A DNA stretch of 64,000 bases from Streptomyces sp. NRRL F-5727 (lineage in GTDB: Bacteria; Actinomycetota; Actinomycetes; Streptomycetales; Streptomycetaceae). Position numbers and translations under genes: made by a program. Below the pieces are notes generated by a model, which did no database searches, had not been told where the DNA came from, and saw nothing but the letters and a program-made list of their open reading frames with translations. This document shows positions 51,583 to 59,132 of this stretch, piece by piece; positions within the stretch are counted from its first letter, which is position 1; every line of letters begins with the position of its first letter. The DNA is taken from NCBI RefSeq assembly GCF_000719555.1, contig NZ_JOGX01000032.1, positions 1 to 64,000 on the forward strand. Reading direction: 5' to 3'.

Positions 51583-51878
51583 GCGGCGGCCTCGACGGCG
51601 AGGCGGTCGCGCTGCGCCTTGACGGTGGCCTTGTGGAAATGGAAACGGGCGCTGGGGGTTTTGCCGCCGCGGATGCCGAACCGGCTCGTCTTCCCGCGTC
51701 CGCCTTCCTCGGTCATGGCCTCGGCGAGGCACTCCTCGCGGACCGGGCACGGGCGGCAGATCGCGAGGGCCTCGCGGCGGTCGGCGGCGTTGGTCGCGGC
51801 AGGGAAGAACACATCGACGTCAACGTCGGCGCACGCGGCTCCCCGGTGCCAACTGGGGCTGAGGATGTGGGAGTTCAT
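51579..51878 (-). CDS. WhiB-family regulator
   Basis: 99 residues. Four cysteines (C16, C41, C44, C50) in the WhiB pattern: WHRGAACADVD, then ALAICRPCPVREECLAEAM. The beta-turn motif is GIRGGKTP (68-75). It binds a 4Fe-4S cluster and probably region 4 of sigma HrdB. Phage WhiB proteins, such as that of mycobacteriophage TM4, antagonise host WhiB factors. Here it sits in the early operon, so it may redirect host development or transcription. Confidence 0.9.
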   Translation of the reverse strand: MNSHILSPSWHRGAACADVDVDVFFPAATNAADRREALAICRPCPVREECLAEAMTEEGGRGKTSRFGIRGGKTPSARFHFHKATVKAQRDRLAVEAAA

Positions 51879-51944
51879 GGGTGGTGCTCCTGGTCGAGGG
51901 GGCCCGCCCCGTTCGGGGGTCGGGGCGGGCCGGAGTGTGGGCGG

Positions 51945-52286
51945 TCAAATGCCGCGGGCGGCGAGGGCGCGGTCGAGGGTCGGGGCGCCGGTCCAGCGGG
52001 CCCGGGTTGTGTGCGGCGGGAACCCGTCGAGGAGCAGGCCGGCGGCCTCGGCGATAGCGGCCGGGTCGGCGAGGTGGTCGACGAACATGGGGCCGCCGCA
52101 GTGCGGCGCGCTGTGCCGCCACCCGGTCCCGGAGTGCCAGCGGAGCGACGTGCGCACGGTCGGCCACTCGATCAGGACGACGAACTGTCCGTCGTCGGTC
52201 TCGGTCGCGCTGAGCGTCTCGGGGGCGAGGTCGGCCTCGGTCAGGGCCGCATGGACGGCGTCTGCGTACGGGAGGTGCGGCATCAT
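51945..52286 (-). CDS. Hypothetical early protein
   Basis: 113 residues; the ATG at 52286 overlaps the previous stop. An alpha/beta pattern: ADAVHAALTEADLAPETLSA, DDGQFVVLIEWPTVRTSLRW, then HSAPHCGGPMFVDHLADPAA. Tryptophan-rich strands suggest a small binding domain. Function not known. Confidence 0.6.
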   Translation of the reverse strand: MMPHLPYADAVHAALTEADLAPETLSATETDDGQFVVLIEWPTVRTSLRWHSGTGWRHSAPHCGGPMFVDHLADPAAIAEAAGLLLDGFPPHTTRARWTGAPTLDRALAARGI

Positions 52287-53017
52287 TCCGCGGCCCCCTC
52301 GTGGGCGAGGGCGGGCAGCACGTCCGGGGCGAGGGCGCCCCGCCGCCACGCGCGGGCGACCAACTCGCGGCCGGTGAGGGCCTGCGCCTTCGACGTCCGG
52401 GTGTAGGTCATCTGGTGCGAGGCGGCGCGGGACGGGCGGATTTCGACGCCGGGCACGTCGTGTACCTCGCCGGTCTGCTCGTCGACGTACCGGGCCGTCC
52501 CCGCGGCGGTCGCCTCGGCGAGCACCTTGGCGGCGAACCCCGGGCGTACGCGGGTCTCCAGCCGCATCGGGATCATCTCGATCTCGAACTCGCTCGGGAA
52601 CGTGTCGCGGACCCATGCGGCAAACGTGTCGTCGTCGGTGACCGTGGCGGCCCGCTCGCCGCCCCGCCGGGAGATCGACCCGACCTTGGTTCCGTCCGGG
52701 AGCAACGCATCGGTCTTCGACGTGCCGGTCGCCTTGTACTGCTGCTCCAAGAGCGCTTCGGCCTCGGCACGGGCGGCCTTGTGGGCCTGCTTGACCTCGT
52801 CGAGCAGGGCGCCGAGGACGGCAAGGCGCATGATGGCGTCTCGCGTCTCGGTGCCCGCGCTGACGTCGGGCACGGGGGCCGGCTCGATGTCGAGGGGCGC
52901 CTCGCCGCCCGCGGCCTGCTCCTCGGCGATCAGCCGGTTGACGCCCATGCGCTCGATGAGCGTGTCGTAGTGGTGCTGCTCGACCTCGGAGAGCGGGGGC
53001 TCGGTCTGCATGGTCAC
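52283..53017 (-). CDS. ERF-associated early protein
   Basis: 244 residues. A helical region (QAHKAARAEAEALLEQQYKA), then a beta part (TDALLPDGTKVGSISRRGGE) and a C-terminal domain with VRPGFAAKVLAEATAAGTAR. Proteins of this pattern are usually encoded next to phage recombinases and may handle DNA ends. Overlaps the ERF gene by 4 bp, so the two are coupled. Confidence 0.65.
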   Translation of the reverse strand: MTMQTEPPLSEVEQHHYDTLIERMGVNRLIAEEQAAGGEAPLDIEPAPVPDVSAGTETRDAIMRLAVLGALLDEVKQAHKAARAEAEALLEQQYKATGTSKTDALLPDGTKVGSISRRGGERAATVTDDDTFAAWVRDTFPSEFEIEMIPMRLETRVRPGFAAKVLAEATAAGTARYVDEQTGEVHDVPGVEIRPSRAASHQMTYTRTSKAQALTGRELVARAWRRGALAPDVLPALAHEGAAE

Positions 53018-54063
53018 TGGGCGGCCCTCTCGATCATCGAGCGGTAGGCGTTCAGGGTGGCGACGTCGGCCTCGGCGATCGGCCGGCCGTAGGCACGCTG
53101 GAAGTCGTCGTCAAGGGACTGGTAGCCGGCGCGGGACGCGGCGAGCCTGAGGGCCTCCTCGGCGGCGGCCGTCGTGTTCGCGGCGGGCGGCGCGGTGCGG
53201 ACGGCCGGGGCCGAGGTGGCTGGCGTCTGCTGCTGCGGCCCGGCGGCGGGCTGCTTCGGCGCGGTGCTCGCGGCGCGCTTCTGGGCGGCGATGGCGTCGA
53301 GTTGGGTGATGTACTCCGGCGGCGCCCCGGCCTCCTCGGCGGCCTTCCGGATCGCGGCGAACTGCTCCTCACTCGTCGCCTGCCGGGCCTCGCCGGCGTA
53401 GTCCCGGCGCTGGCGCTGCTGCCCCTGCCCCTGTTCCTGCTGCGGGCGCCGCTGCTGGCTGCGCTGCCCCCGCTGCTGCTGCGGGCGGCGTTGCTGCTGC
53501 TGCGGCGGCTGCTGGCGCTGCTGCGGGGTGTTGCTCATGACCGGGTGGTCGCGGTCGCCGTCGTCGATGCTTCGGGCGTCCACGGGGATCATGAACACCT
53601 GAAAGAGCATGTACTTGAGCGCGGCCGACATCGCCTTGTTGGTGCTCTTGTCGGCCGTGTCCATGGCCTCGCCCGGGATGGTGACGGCGAGGCAGTCACC
53701 GGCCGGGCCGTAGATGCGGTACAGCATCCGGAGCACGGTGTGCGTGCCCTTCTCGCCGCGCGGGCGCTGCTTGTGCTCGACGACCTCGGGGGCGATGAAG
53801 CACCCGTGATTCCGCATGGGGCCGGCCATGGCGGACATCGCGTCGTCGACGCCCCGGAAGTTGTAGTTCTGCTGCTGGTTCTGCTTGTCCTTGCTCACGG
53901 GCATGACGTCCCGCATGACGCCGTGGATGACGGCGAACACGCGGGGGAGGTCGGCGCTCGTCCCGGCCGGGGCCGGGGTGTACGCGGTGGTCACGCGGTG
54001 GTCGACGGCGGGCTCGACGACCGGCGGCGCGGTGTGGGCGGTGGGCAGGGTGGTGACGGTCAC
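53014..54063 (-). CDS. ERF-family single-strand annealing protein
   Basis: 349 residues. The ERF domain (residues ~38-165) has NQQQNYNFRGVDDAMSAMAG, a GTHTVLRMLYRIYGPAGDCL strand region and MDTADKSTNKAMSAALKYML. A long Gln/Arg-rich disordered linker (about 180-225) and a helical C-terminus follow. Pairs single strands for recombination-based replication or repair, working with the phage SSB. Confidence 0.85.
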   Translation of the reverse strand: MTVTTLPTAHTAPPVVEPAVDHRVTTAYTPAPAGTSADLPRVFAVIHGVMRDVMPVSKDKQNQQQNYNFRGVDDAMSAMAGPMRNHGCFIAPEVVEHKQRPRGEKGTHTVLRMLYRIYGPAGDCLAVTIPGEAMDTADKSTNKAMSAALKYMLFQVFMIPVDARSIDDGDRDHPVMSNTPQQRQQPPQQQQRRPQQQRGQRSQQRRPQQEQGQGQQRQRRDYAGEARQATSEEQFAAIRKAAEEAGAPPEYITQLDAIAAQKRAASTAPKQPAAGPQQQTPATSAPAVRTAPPAANTTAAAEEALRLAASRAGYQSLDDDFQRAYGRPIAEADVATLNAYRSMIERAAQ

Positions 54064-54437
54064 GAGCGGTTCTCCTGTGCGGGGGTGCGGTGGCGGATGG
54101 CGGCGGCCTGCTTCGTGAGCGACGTGGCGAGGGCGATGGCGTCGTCGGCGTCGAGCAGGTCGTCGAGGCGCTCGGCGGCCTCCAACCGGTCGAGCAGGGC
54201 GTCGCGGGACCCGTCCGCCTCGGCGGCCCGCACGGCGCGCTCCCAGTCCGCGGCGTCGTCGCTCACGACCACGTGGTCGAGGGACACGACGTTGGCGGCG
54301 TGCACGGTGAGCAGGCGGCCGAACAGGTCGGGGTCCTCGGCGTATGCGAGGGCAAGCTCGTCGAGCAGTGGCGAGGCGGCGAGGGTGACCGGGAGGCGGA
54401 CGGCGGTTCCGTCGGCGGTGAGGGTCGGGCGGATCAC
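54060..54437 (-). CDS. Hypothetical early protein
   Basis: 125 residues. Beta start (MIRPTLTADGTAVRLPVTLA), then a helical acidic part (ALLDRLEAAERLDDLLDADD, AIALATSLTKQAAAIRH). No family recognised; overlaps both neighbours by 4 bp. Confidence 0.6.
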   Translation of the reverse strand: MIRPTLTADGTAVRLPVTLAASPLLDELALAYAEDPDLFGRLLTVHAANVVSLDHVVVSDDAADWERAVRAAEADGSRDALLDRLEAAERLDDLLDADDAIALATSLTKQAAAIRHRTPAQENRS

Positions 54438-54820
54438 TGGCTTCCCTCCGGGTCGAGGCCGAGGGCGGCCGGCGCGGTCGGCGTCTGGTCGATCAGGCGG
54501 CCGGTGTCGGCGCGGTAGATGTACGGGCGCGTCCAGTCGGCGCCCGGGAACGCGTCGACGAGCAGGCGGCGGGCGGCGCGGTGCGCCTCGGCGTCGGCCT
54601 CGATCGGCTGGCCGGTGAGCGTCGCGAGGGACACGAGCGTGCGGCGGGTGGGGACGCCGGCCGGGTCGGTGTAGACGGGGGTCAGGTAGACGCGGACGGC
54701 GCCGGGGGCGATCCGGTGCAGCTCGGCGGCGAGGTGGTTGCGGAACTCGACGTGCTTGCGGCCGGCCTGTCCGCCACGGAGCGCGGCGGCGGTGTGGAGC
54801 TGGGTACGCTGGGGGTTCAT
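54434..54820 (-). CDS. Hypothetical early protein
   Basis: 128 residues from the ATG at 54820 with GGAG upstream. RKHVEFRNHLAAELHRIAPG, VYLTPVYTDPAGVPTRRTLV and ADTGRLIDQTPTAPAALGLD suggest an alpha/beta fold. An inverted repeat with a GGGCCGCCCGG arm separates it from the next upstream gene (54847-54877). Function unknown. Confidence 0.6.
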   Translation of the reverse strand: MNPQRTQLHTAAALRGGQAGRKHVEFRNHLAAELHRIAPGAVRVYLTPVYTDPAGVPTRRTLVSLATLTGQPIEADAEAHRAARRLLVDAFPGADWTRPYIYRADTGRLIDQTPTAPAALGLDPEGSQ

Positions 54821-54884
54821 GAGTCGGTCTCCTTCGGGGGATCGGCCGGGCCGCCCGGGTGCCACCGGGCGGCCCTTTTCCGTT

Positions 54885-55070
54885 TCAGGCGGCGAGCGGC
54901 CGGGGGGTGGGCTGCTCGCGCTGGGCGCGTTCGAGGCGGCGCAAGATCAGCTCGACCTCGGGGTCGAGGCGTCCGGCGGCGCGGTCGCGGTCGCGGCGTG
55001 CGCGGGCGGCATCGAGGACGCGGCGCAGGTTCCGTATGGCCTGCTCGCGCGGGACGACGGGGGCCGTCAT
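54885..55070 (-). CDS. Small helical early protein
   Basis: 61 residues, basic and helical (REQAIRNLRRVLDAARARRD, PEVELILRRLERAQREQ). Overlaps the stop of the Cro-like gene by 4 bp. May modulate that regulator; this is only inferred from coupling. Confidence 0.6.
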   Translation of the reverse strand: MTAPVVPREQAIRNLRRVLDAARARRDRDRAAGRLDPEVELILRRLERAQREQPTPRPLAA

Positions 55071-55276
55071 GCGGCGGCCTTGCGGCGCAAGAGCTGCGAG
55101 GCGGTGACCCCGTAGTGCTCCTGGACGGCGGCGATCAGGCCGGCGCTCGGCGCGGTTCGGCCGTTCCACAGGCGCCACGCGGTGTTCGGGGCAACCTTCA
55201 GGCGTCGTGCCGTGTCAGGTGGGGTGCGGTCGCCCTTCTTCTGGGCGGCGGTGACGAACTCGGTGCGGTCGTACAT
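55067..55276 (-). CDS. Cro-like HTH protein
   Basis: 69 residues from the ATG at 55276; an upstream frame would run through the operators. Helix-turn-helix residues ~18-42 (TPPDTARRLKVAPNTAWRLW). First gene of the leftward early operon, divergent from the repressor and right behind the inverted-repeat operator, the classical Cro position. Could also be a DNA-binding early activator. Confidence 0.7.
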   Translation of the reverse strand: MYDRTEFVTAAQKKGDRTPPDTARRLKVAPNTAWRLWNGRTAPSAGLIAAVQEHYGVTASQLLRRKAAA

Positions 55277-55282
55277 GGGCAC

Positions 55283-55370
55283 AACGTTCCTTCCGTGGAT
55301 GGTTCGTTTCATCCACGAGTGGAACGTTAGCACGTACTTCACTCGCACGTGAATGATTCACGCGCGGAAC
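55283..55370. promoter_or_regulatory. Lysogeny operator region
   Basis: The main site is a nested palindrome: AACGTTCC, 3 bp, CGTGGATG, 8 bp, CATCCACG, 3 bp, GGAACGTT (55283-55328 overall, inner arms 55294-55301 and 55310-55317). A second site is CGTGAAT-G-ATTCACG (55348-55362) followed by GCGGAACGTG. Located between the Cro-like gene and the divergent repressor, and shares its pattern with 48754-48787. Confidence 0.75.
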
Positions 55371-55565
55371 GTGACGGACCCGCAGCCGTATGTGTGGATC
55401 CGCGTTGACAGGTTCCGGATGGCGGTAAAGAATCGATCGCACGTTCGAGGGTCTGGGCGCCTTAGGGCGCCTATGTGCCTAGATGGGGGGGATACACGGT
55501 GCAAAATTTGGTCATGGACGCGGCACCCCGTGCCGCATTTGACTCACGCGCGGTATCTTCCACTC

Positions 55566-55991
55566 ATGGACGATTCGAACCGAGCCCCCTTCTCGGTCTG
55601 GTACAGAGACCGACTGAAGCGCGCCGGATACGACCTTGACCGTCGGGGCGAGCAGGCCCGCGTAGTCCGCGACAGCGGCATCCATCAAGCAACCGTTGCC
55701 CGCCTACTCAAAGGCGACAACGTCCCCGATATCCCCGTACTGCGGCAGATCTCCGAGCATCTCGGGCACCCCCTCCCCGAGGTTCTCGTCGCCGCCGGCC
55801 TGCTCACCACCGACGACATCGACCGCGTCCGCAACCCCCGCCCCATCACACCCATGACCACCGACGACGCACTCGACGAACTCGGCATCACAGACCCCGC
55901 CGACCGTTCCGTCGTCTCCGCCGTCATCAACACCGTGAGACAGAACCGCGCCAACGACGGCGCAGACGGCGCCGAGAGGGCCGCCGAATAG
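55566..55991 (+). CDS. XRE-type prophage repressor
   Basis: 141 residues from the ATG at 55566. The helix-turn-helix is at about residues 25-55 (GEQARVVRDSGIHQATVARL, LKGDNVP). The rest (IPVLRQISEHLGHPLPEVLV) completes the XRE fold, then a Pro/Thr linker and a helical C-terminal part that may dimerise. Transcribed away from the early operon and toward the integrase, as expected for the repressor that maintains lysogeny. No obvious peptidase-like (LexA) domain, so induction may not be SOS-cleavage based. Confidence 0.78.
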   Translation: MDDSNRAPFSVWYRDRLKRAGYDLDRRGEQARVVRDSGIHQATVARLLKGDNVPDIPVLRQISEHLGHPLPEVLVAAGLLTTDDIDRVRNPRPITPMTTDDALDELGITDPADRSVVSAVINTVRQNRANDGADGAERAAE

Positions 55992-56008
55992 CAAGGAGCC
56001 GCCACGTC

Positions 56009-56398
56009 ATGATCAAACTCCGCCGCGTCGTACCCCCGGCAACGGTCCTCCTGTTCACGGTCGCCCTCGCCGTCGGCGCGACCGGATGGGCCACCGGCAC
56101 CGACCCCCTCACGGACGCCGGCACGCTCGGGACCCTCGCGGCGGTTCCCCTCCTCTACTGGGTGATGATCACCCGCACCCACGAGGTCACCGACCAACAG
56201 CTCGAAAAGGCCCGGCAGCAGGGCTACGTCATGGCCATGGACCACGTCGGCCGAGGTCTCATCGACGCCCCCGTACCGCCGTCCCCGGGACTCTGCGGAC
56301 ACTGCGGGCGCCACGCCTCCCCGGCCGACGTGATCAGCCTCGACGAGCGCCGCCGGTCGGGCCACAACCCCAAGGAGAAACGGACTCAGACACAGTGA
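56009..56398 (+). CDS. Two-segment membrane protein with CxxC motif
   Basis: 129 residues. Membrane segments PATVLLFTVALAVGATGWA and LGTLAAVPLLYWVMI, then a cytoplasmic tail with GLCGHCGRHASPADVI, possibly a zinc site. Encoded between repressor and integrase, so expressed in the lysogen. Superinfection exclusion is plausible from position. Its stop overlaps the integrase GTG (GTGA). Confidence 0.7.
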   Translation: MIKLRRVVPPATVLLFTVALAVGATGWATGTDPLTDAGTLGTLAAVPLLYWVMITRTHEVTDQQLEKARQQGYVMAMDHVGRGLIDAPVPPSPGLCGHCGRHASPADVISLDERRRSGHNPKEKRTQTQ

Positions 56399-58128
56399 CC
56401 AGCCTGTACGTACCCCAGACGTTCACGGGCGGCCCGCCGCCCGATGAACTCCCCTGGCTCGGCTACATCCGAGTCAGCACGTGGAAGGAAGAGAAGATCT
56501 CTCCTGAACTCCAGGAGAGTGCAATCCGCCAGTGGGCCGCCCGGACCGGCCGGCGCCTGCTCGACGAGATGATCGTCGACCTCGACATGACCGGCCGGAA
56601 CTACAACCGCAAGGTGCAACAGGCCATCGAGGCCGTCGAGAGCCGCAAGGCACAAGGCATCGTCGTGTGGCGGTTCTCCCGCTTCGGACGGAACAGAACC
56701 GGCAACGCGGTCGCCCTCGCCCGCCTCGAACGCGTCGGAGGTGAACTCGAATCCGCCACGGAGCCCCTCGACGCCAAGACGGCCGTCGGTGAGCTACAGC
56801 GGGAAATGATCTTTGCTTTCGGCAACTTCGAGTCGAACCGCGCCGGCGAACAATGGAAGGAGACACACGAACACCGCCGACAGCTCAAACTGCCCCCGAC
56901 GGGCGGCAAGCGCTTCGGCTACATCTGGCACCCCCGCCGCGTCCCCGACGCCACCGCGCCGGGCGGGTGGCGCCTCCAACACGAGCACTACGAGGTCCAC
57001 CCCGAACACGGCAGCATCGCCGAAGAGATGTACGACCGGAAGCTCAACCTTGAAGGGTTCTCCGGCATCGCGCACTGGCTCAACGACGAACTCGGCGTGC
57101 TCACCAGGCACGGGAACCGATGGAACACGAACGGAGTTCGCCGCTACCTCGACAGCGGGTTCGCCGCCGGCCTGCTGCGCACGCATGACCCGAAGTGCGG
57201 GTGTGGATACGGCACCGTCCACTTTGAGAAGTGCAAGGAAAACCGGGTGCTCTACATCCCCGGGGCTCAGCCGGCGCTCATCACCGCGCCGGAATGGGAG
57301 GCGTACCTCGCACACCGCGAGGACATCAAGAGCCGTCCACCCCGGACCCGTAAGGCCACCTACACCCTGACCGGCATCAGCGGACACGGGCACTGCCGGG
57401 AAACCGCCGTGTTCCGCAGCGACCGTGTACGGGCCGGCGAGAACAAGGGGGCGCCTGTCAGGGGACACCACCTCGTGTGCAGCGCCAACAAGAACAAGGG
57501 CAAGAGCGCGTGCGAGCCCGGCCTCTACGTCCTACGGGCCGAGGCCGAGGAAGCGGTGTTGCAGTGGCTCGCCGACAAGGTGGCCGAGGACGTTGACGCC
57601 CTGGTGCCCGAGCCCCGCAAGGAGCGTATGCCCGAGGTCGACCCCCGGGCCCGCGCCATCCAGGACCGCGCCCGGATCGAGGCGGACATCGCCAAACTCG
57701 ACGCGGCTATCGACCGGCTCGTCATGGACAACGCCATGGACCCCGCGAAGTTCCCTGAGGGGGCATTCGAGAGAGCGCGAAATCAGTTCGTCAAGAAGAA
57801 GGAGGAGGCACTCGACGACCTTAAGAAGATCGCCGAAGTCGAGGCGATTCCCACCCGGGAGAAGTTCCGCCCTCTCATCGCGGGACTGATCAAGGAGTGG
57901 CACACGTTCAGCAACGAGGAGCGCAACGCCATGCTCAGGCAGGTGATTTGGCGAGTCTCGATGACGACGGCTCCGGCGCCGAAGAAGATCGGGCGCAAGA
58001 GGCTCGTCGCCACGTTCGAGGTACACCCGAAGTGGGAACCCGACCCGTGGAAGTGCAAGAAGTGCGGGAAGCGCATTCCCGGCCCGGGGCCGCTGGTCTG
58101 CCCCAACGAAAAATGCCAGCGCGCTTGA
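56395..58128 (+). CDS. int: Large serine integrase
   Basis: 577 residues from the GTG at 56395. The catalytic Ser is S28 in GYIRVST, with the arginine cluster VVWRFSRFGRNRTGNAVALA. The recombinase domain contains PPTGGKRFGYIW and NRWNTNGVRRYLDSGFAAGL. A zinc-ribbon domain (CGCGYGTVHFEKC), a coiled coil (FERARNQFVKKKEEALDDLK) and a C-terminal CKKCGK...CPNEKC ribbon follow. Catalyses attP x attB recombination; excision would need a directionality factor not recognised here. Its stop codon lies inside a host-like operator box. Confidence 0.93.
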   Translation: MTSLYVPQTFTGGPPPDELPWLGYIRVSTWKEEKISPELQESAIRQWAARTGRRLLDEMIVDLDMTGRNYNRKVQQAIEAVESRKAQGIVVWRFSRFGRNRTGNAVALARLERVGGELESATEPLDAKTAVGELQREMIFAFGNFESNRAGEQWKETHEHRRQLKLPPTGGKRFGYIWHPRRVPDATAPGGWRLQHEHYEVHPEHGSIAEEMYDRKLNLEGFSGIAHWLNDELGVLTRHGNRWNTNGVRRYLDSGFAAGLLRTHDPKCGCGYGTVHFEKCKENRVLYIPGAQPALITAPEWEAYLAHREDIKSRPPRTRKATYTLTGISGHGHCRETAVFRSDRVRAGENKGAPVRGHHLVCSANKNKGKSACEPGLYVLRAEAEEAVLQWLADKVAEDVDALVPEPRKERMPEVDPRARAIQDRARIEADIAKLDAAIDRLVMDNAMDPAKFPEGAFERARNQFVKKKEEALDDLKKIAEVEAIPTREKFRPLIAGLIKEWHTFSNEERNAMLRQVIWRVSMTTAPAPKKIGRKRLVATFEVHPKWEPDPWKCKKCGKRIPGPGPLVCPNEKCQRA

Positions 58129-58193
58129 TTGTTTCCGGGCCTGCTGCCACCCTCTGATCAAGCGACGGACCACGTAGCCGGAGGGGATCCACC
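58118..58193 (+). promoter_or_regulatory. Host-type promoter/operator carried at the phage right end
   Basis: AGCGCGCTTGATTGTTTC starts inside the integrase stop region (58118). TTGATT is at 58125-58130, 17 bp, then CACCCT (58148-58153). Over 37 bp it matches the host operon-1 promoter (10896-10932) at 29 positions. GGAGGGG stands 8 bp before the GTG at 58194. All of this is phage DNA, left of the attR core. Confidence 0.6.
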
Positions 58194-59123
58194 GTGCACA
58201 GATGCTCCCCTTTAGAGCCACCGTCCCACATCTACGGGCTGACGGCTCTCATGAACGCGCCGCTCCGGAAGGGCGCCACCGTCGTCGTCCTGCCCCGCTT
58301 CGAGCTCGACACCTTCCTCGGCGCCCTCCAGAAGCACCGCATCAACGGCCTGTACGTGGCTCCGCCGATCGTGCTCGCGCTCGCCAAGCACCCGGCCGTC
58401 GCCGACTACGACCTGTCCTCGCTGGAGTACATCGTCTCGGCCGCCGCCCCGCTCGACGCGGCGCTCGCCGAGGCGTGCTCGGCGCGGCTGGGGCTGCCGC
58501 CGGTGCGGCAGGCGTACGGGATGACCGAGCTGTCGCCGGGCACCCACGTCACCCCGCTCACCGTGCCGAACCCGCCGCCCGGCACCGTCGGGAAGCTGCT
58601 GCCCTCCACCGAGATGCGGATCCTGTCGCTCGACGACCCGTCGAAGGACGCGGCGCCGGGGGAGGAGGGCGAGATCGCCATCCGGGGGCCGCAGGTCATG
58701 AAGGGGTACCTGGGGCGGCCCGAGGCGACCGCCGCGATGATCGACGCCGACGGATGGGTGCACACCGGCGACATCGGGCGCGTCGACGCCGACGGCTGGC
58801 TGTACGTCGTCGACCGGGTGAAGGAGCTCATCAAGTACAAGGGTTTCCAGGTCGCCCCGGCCGAGCTGGAGGCCCTGCTCCTCACCCACGAGGGCGTCGC
58901 CGACGCCGCCGTCATCGGGGTGACGGACGCCGACGGGACGGAGGTGCCGAAGGCGTTCGTGGTGCGCCAGCCGTCCGCGCCCGGGCTGACCGCCGAGGAG
59001 GTCATGGCCCATGTGGCCGCCCGGGTCGCCCCGTACAAGAAGGTCCGGGCCGTCGAGTTCGTCGACGCGGTGCCCCGGGCCGCCTCCGGAAAGATCCTGC
59101 GCCGCGAGCTGCGAGAGAGCTGA
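58194..59123 (+). pseudogene. Acyl-CoA ligase, C-terminal half, restarted in phage DNA
   Basis: 309 residues from a GTG in phage DNA (GGAGGGG upstream). The first 12 residues are phage-encoded (MHRCSPLEPPSH), then host IYGLTALMNAPLRKG. Includes QAYGMTELSPGTH, YGM-type motif A5, the DGWVHTGDIGRVDADGWLYV A7 region, KELIKYKGFQVAPAELEALL, and catalytic Lys in ASGKILRREL. It is the missing half of the gene cut at 19709. Whether it makes a stable half-protein is unknown; the downstream genes could still be expressed with it. Confidence 0.88.
58204..58229. other. attR
   Basis: The phage half-site GCTCCCCTTTAGAGCC (58204-58219) is followed by ACCGTCCCAC, with the core CCAC at 58226-58229. Host sequence restarts at 58230 with ATCTACGGG, in the ligase frame. 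Confidence 0.85.
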
Positions 59124-59132
59124 GGACCCTCC

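Larger units (their letters stand above)
19706..58229. mobile_element. Integrated siphovirus prophage, about 38.5 kb
   Basis: Bounded by the shared core CCAC (19706-19709 and 58226-58229). Content between: serine integrase and repressor at the right end; terminase, portal, MuF, scaffold, major capsid, head-tail connectors, tail tube, chaperones, tape measure, tail tip, endolysin and holin in the usual siphovirus order; and an early region with SSB, replication and ERF proteins. No essential structural gene is obviously missing or frameshifted, so it may be inducible. Late and early genes read leftward; lysogeny genes read rightward. Confidence 0.93.

Noticed and set aside
54847..54877. GGGCCGCCCGG hairpin between early genes
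   Set aside because: Its T-rich side is on the wrong strand for a leftward terminator; perhaps only an RNA structure.
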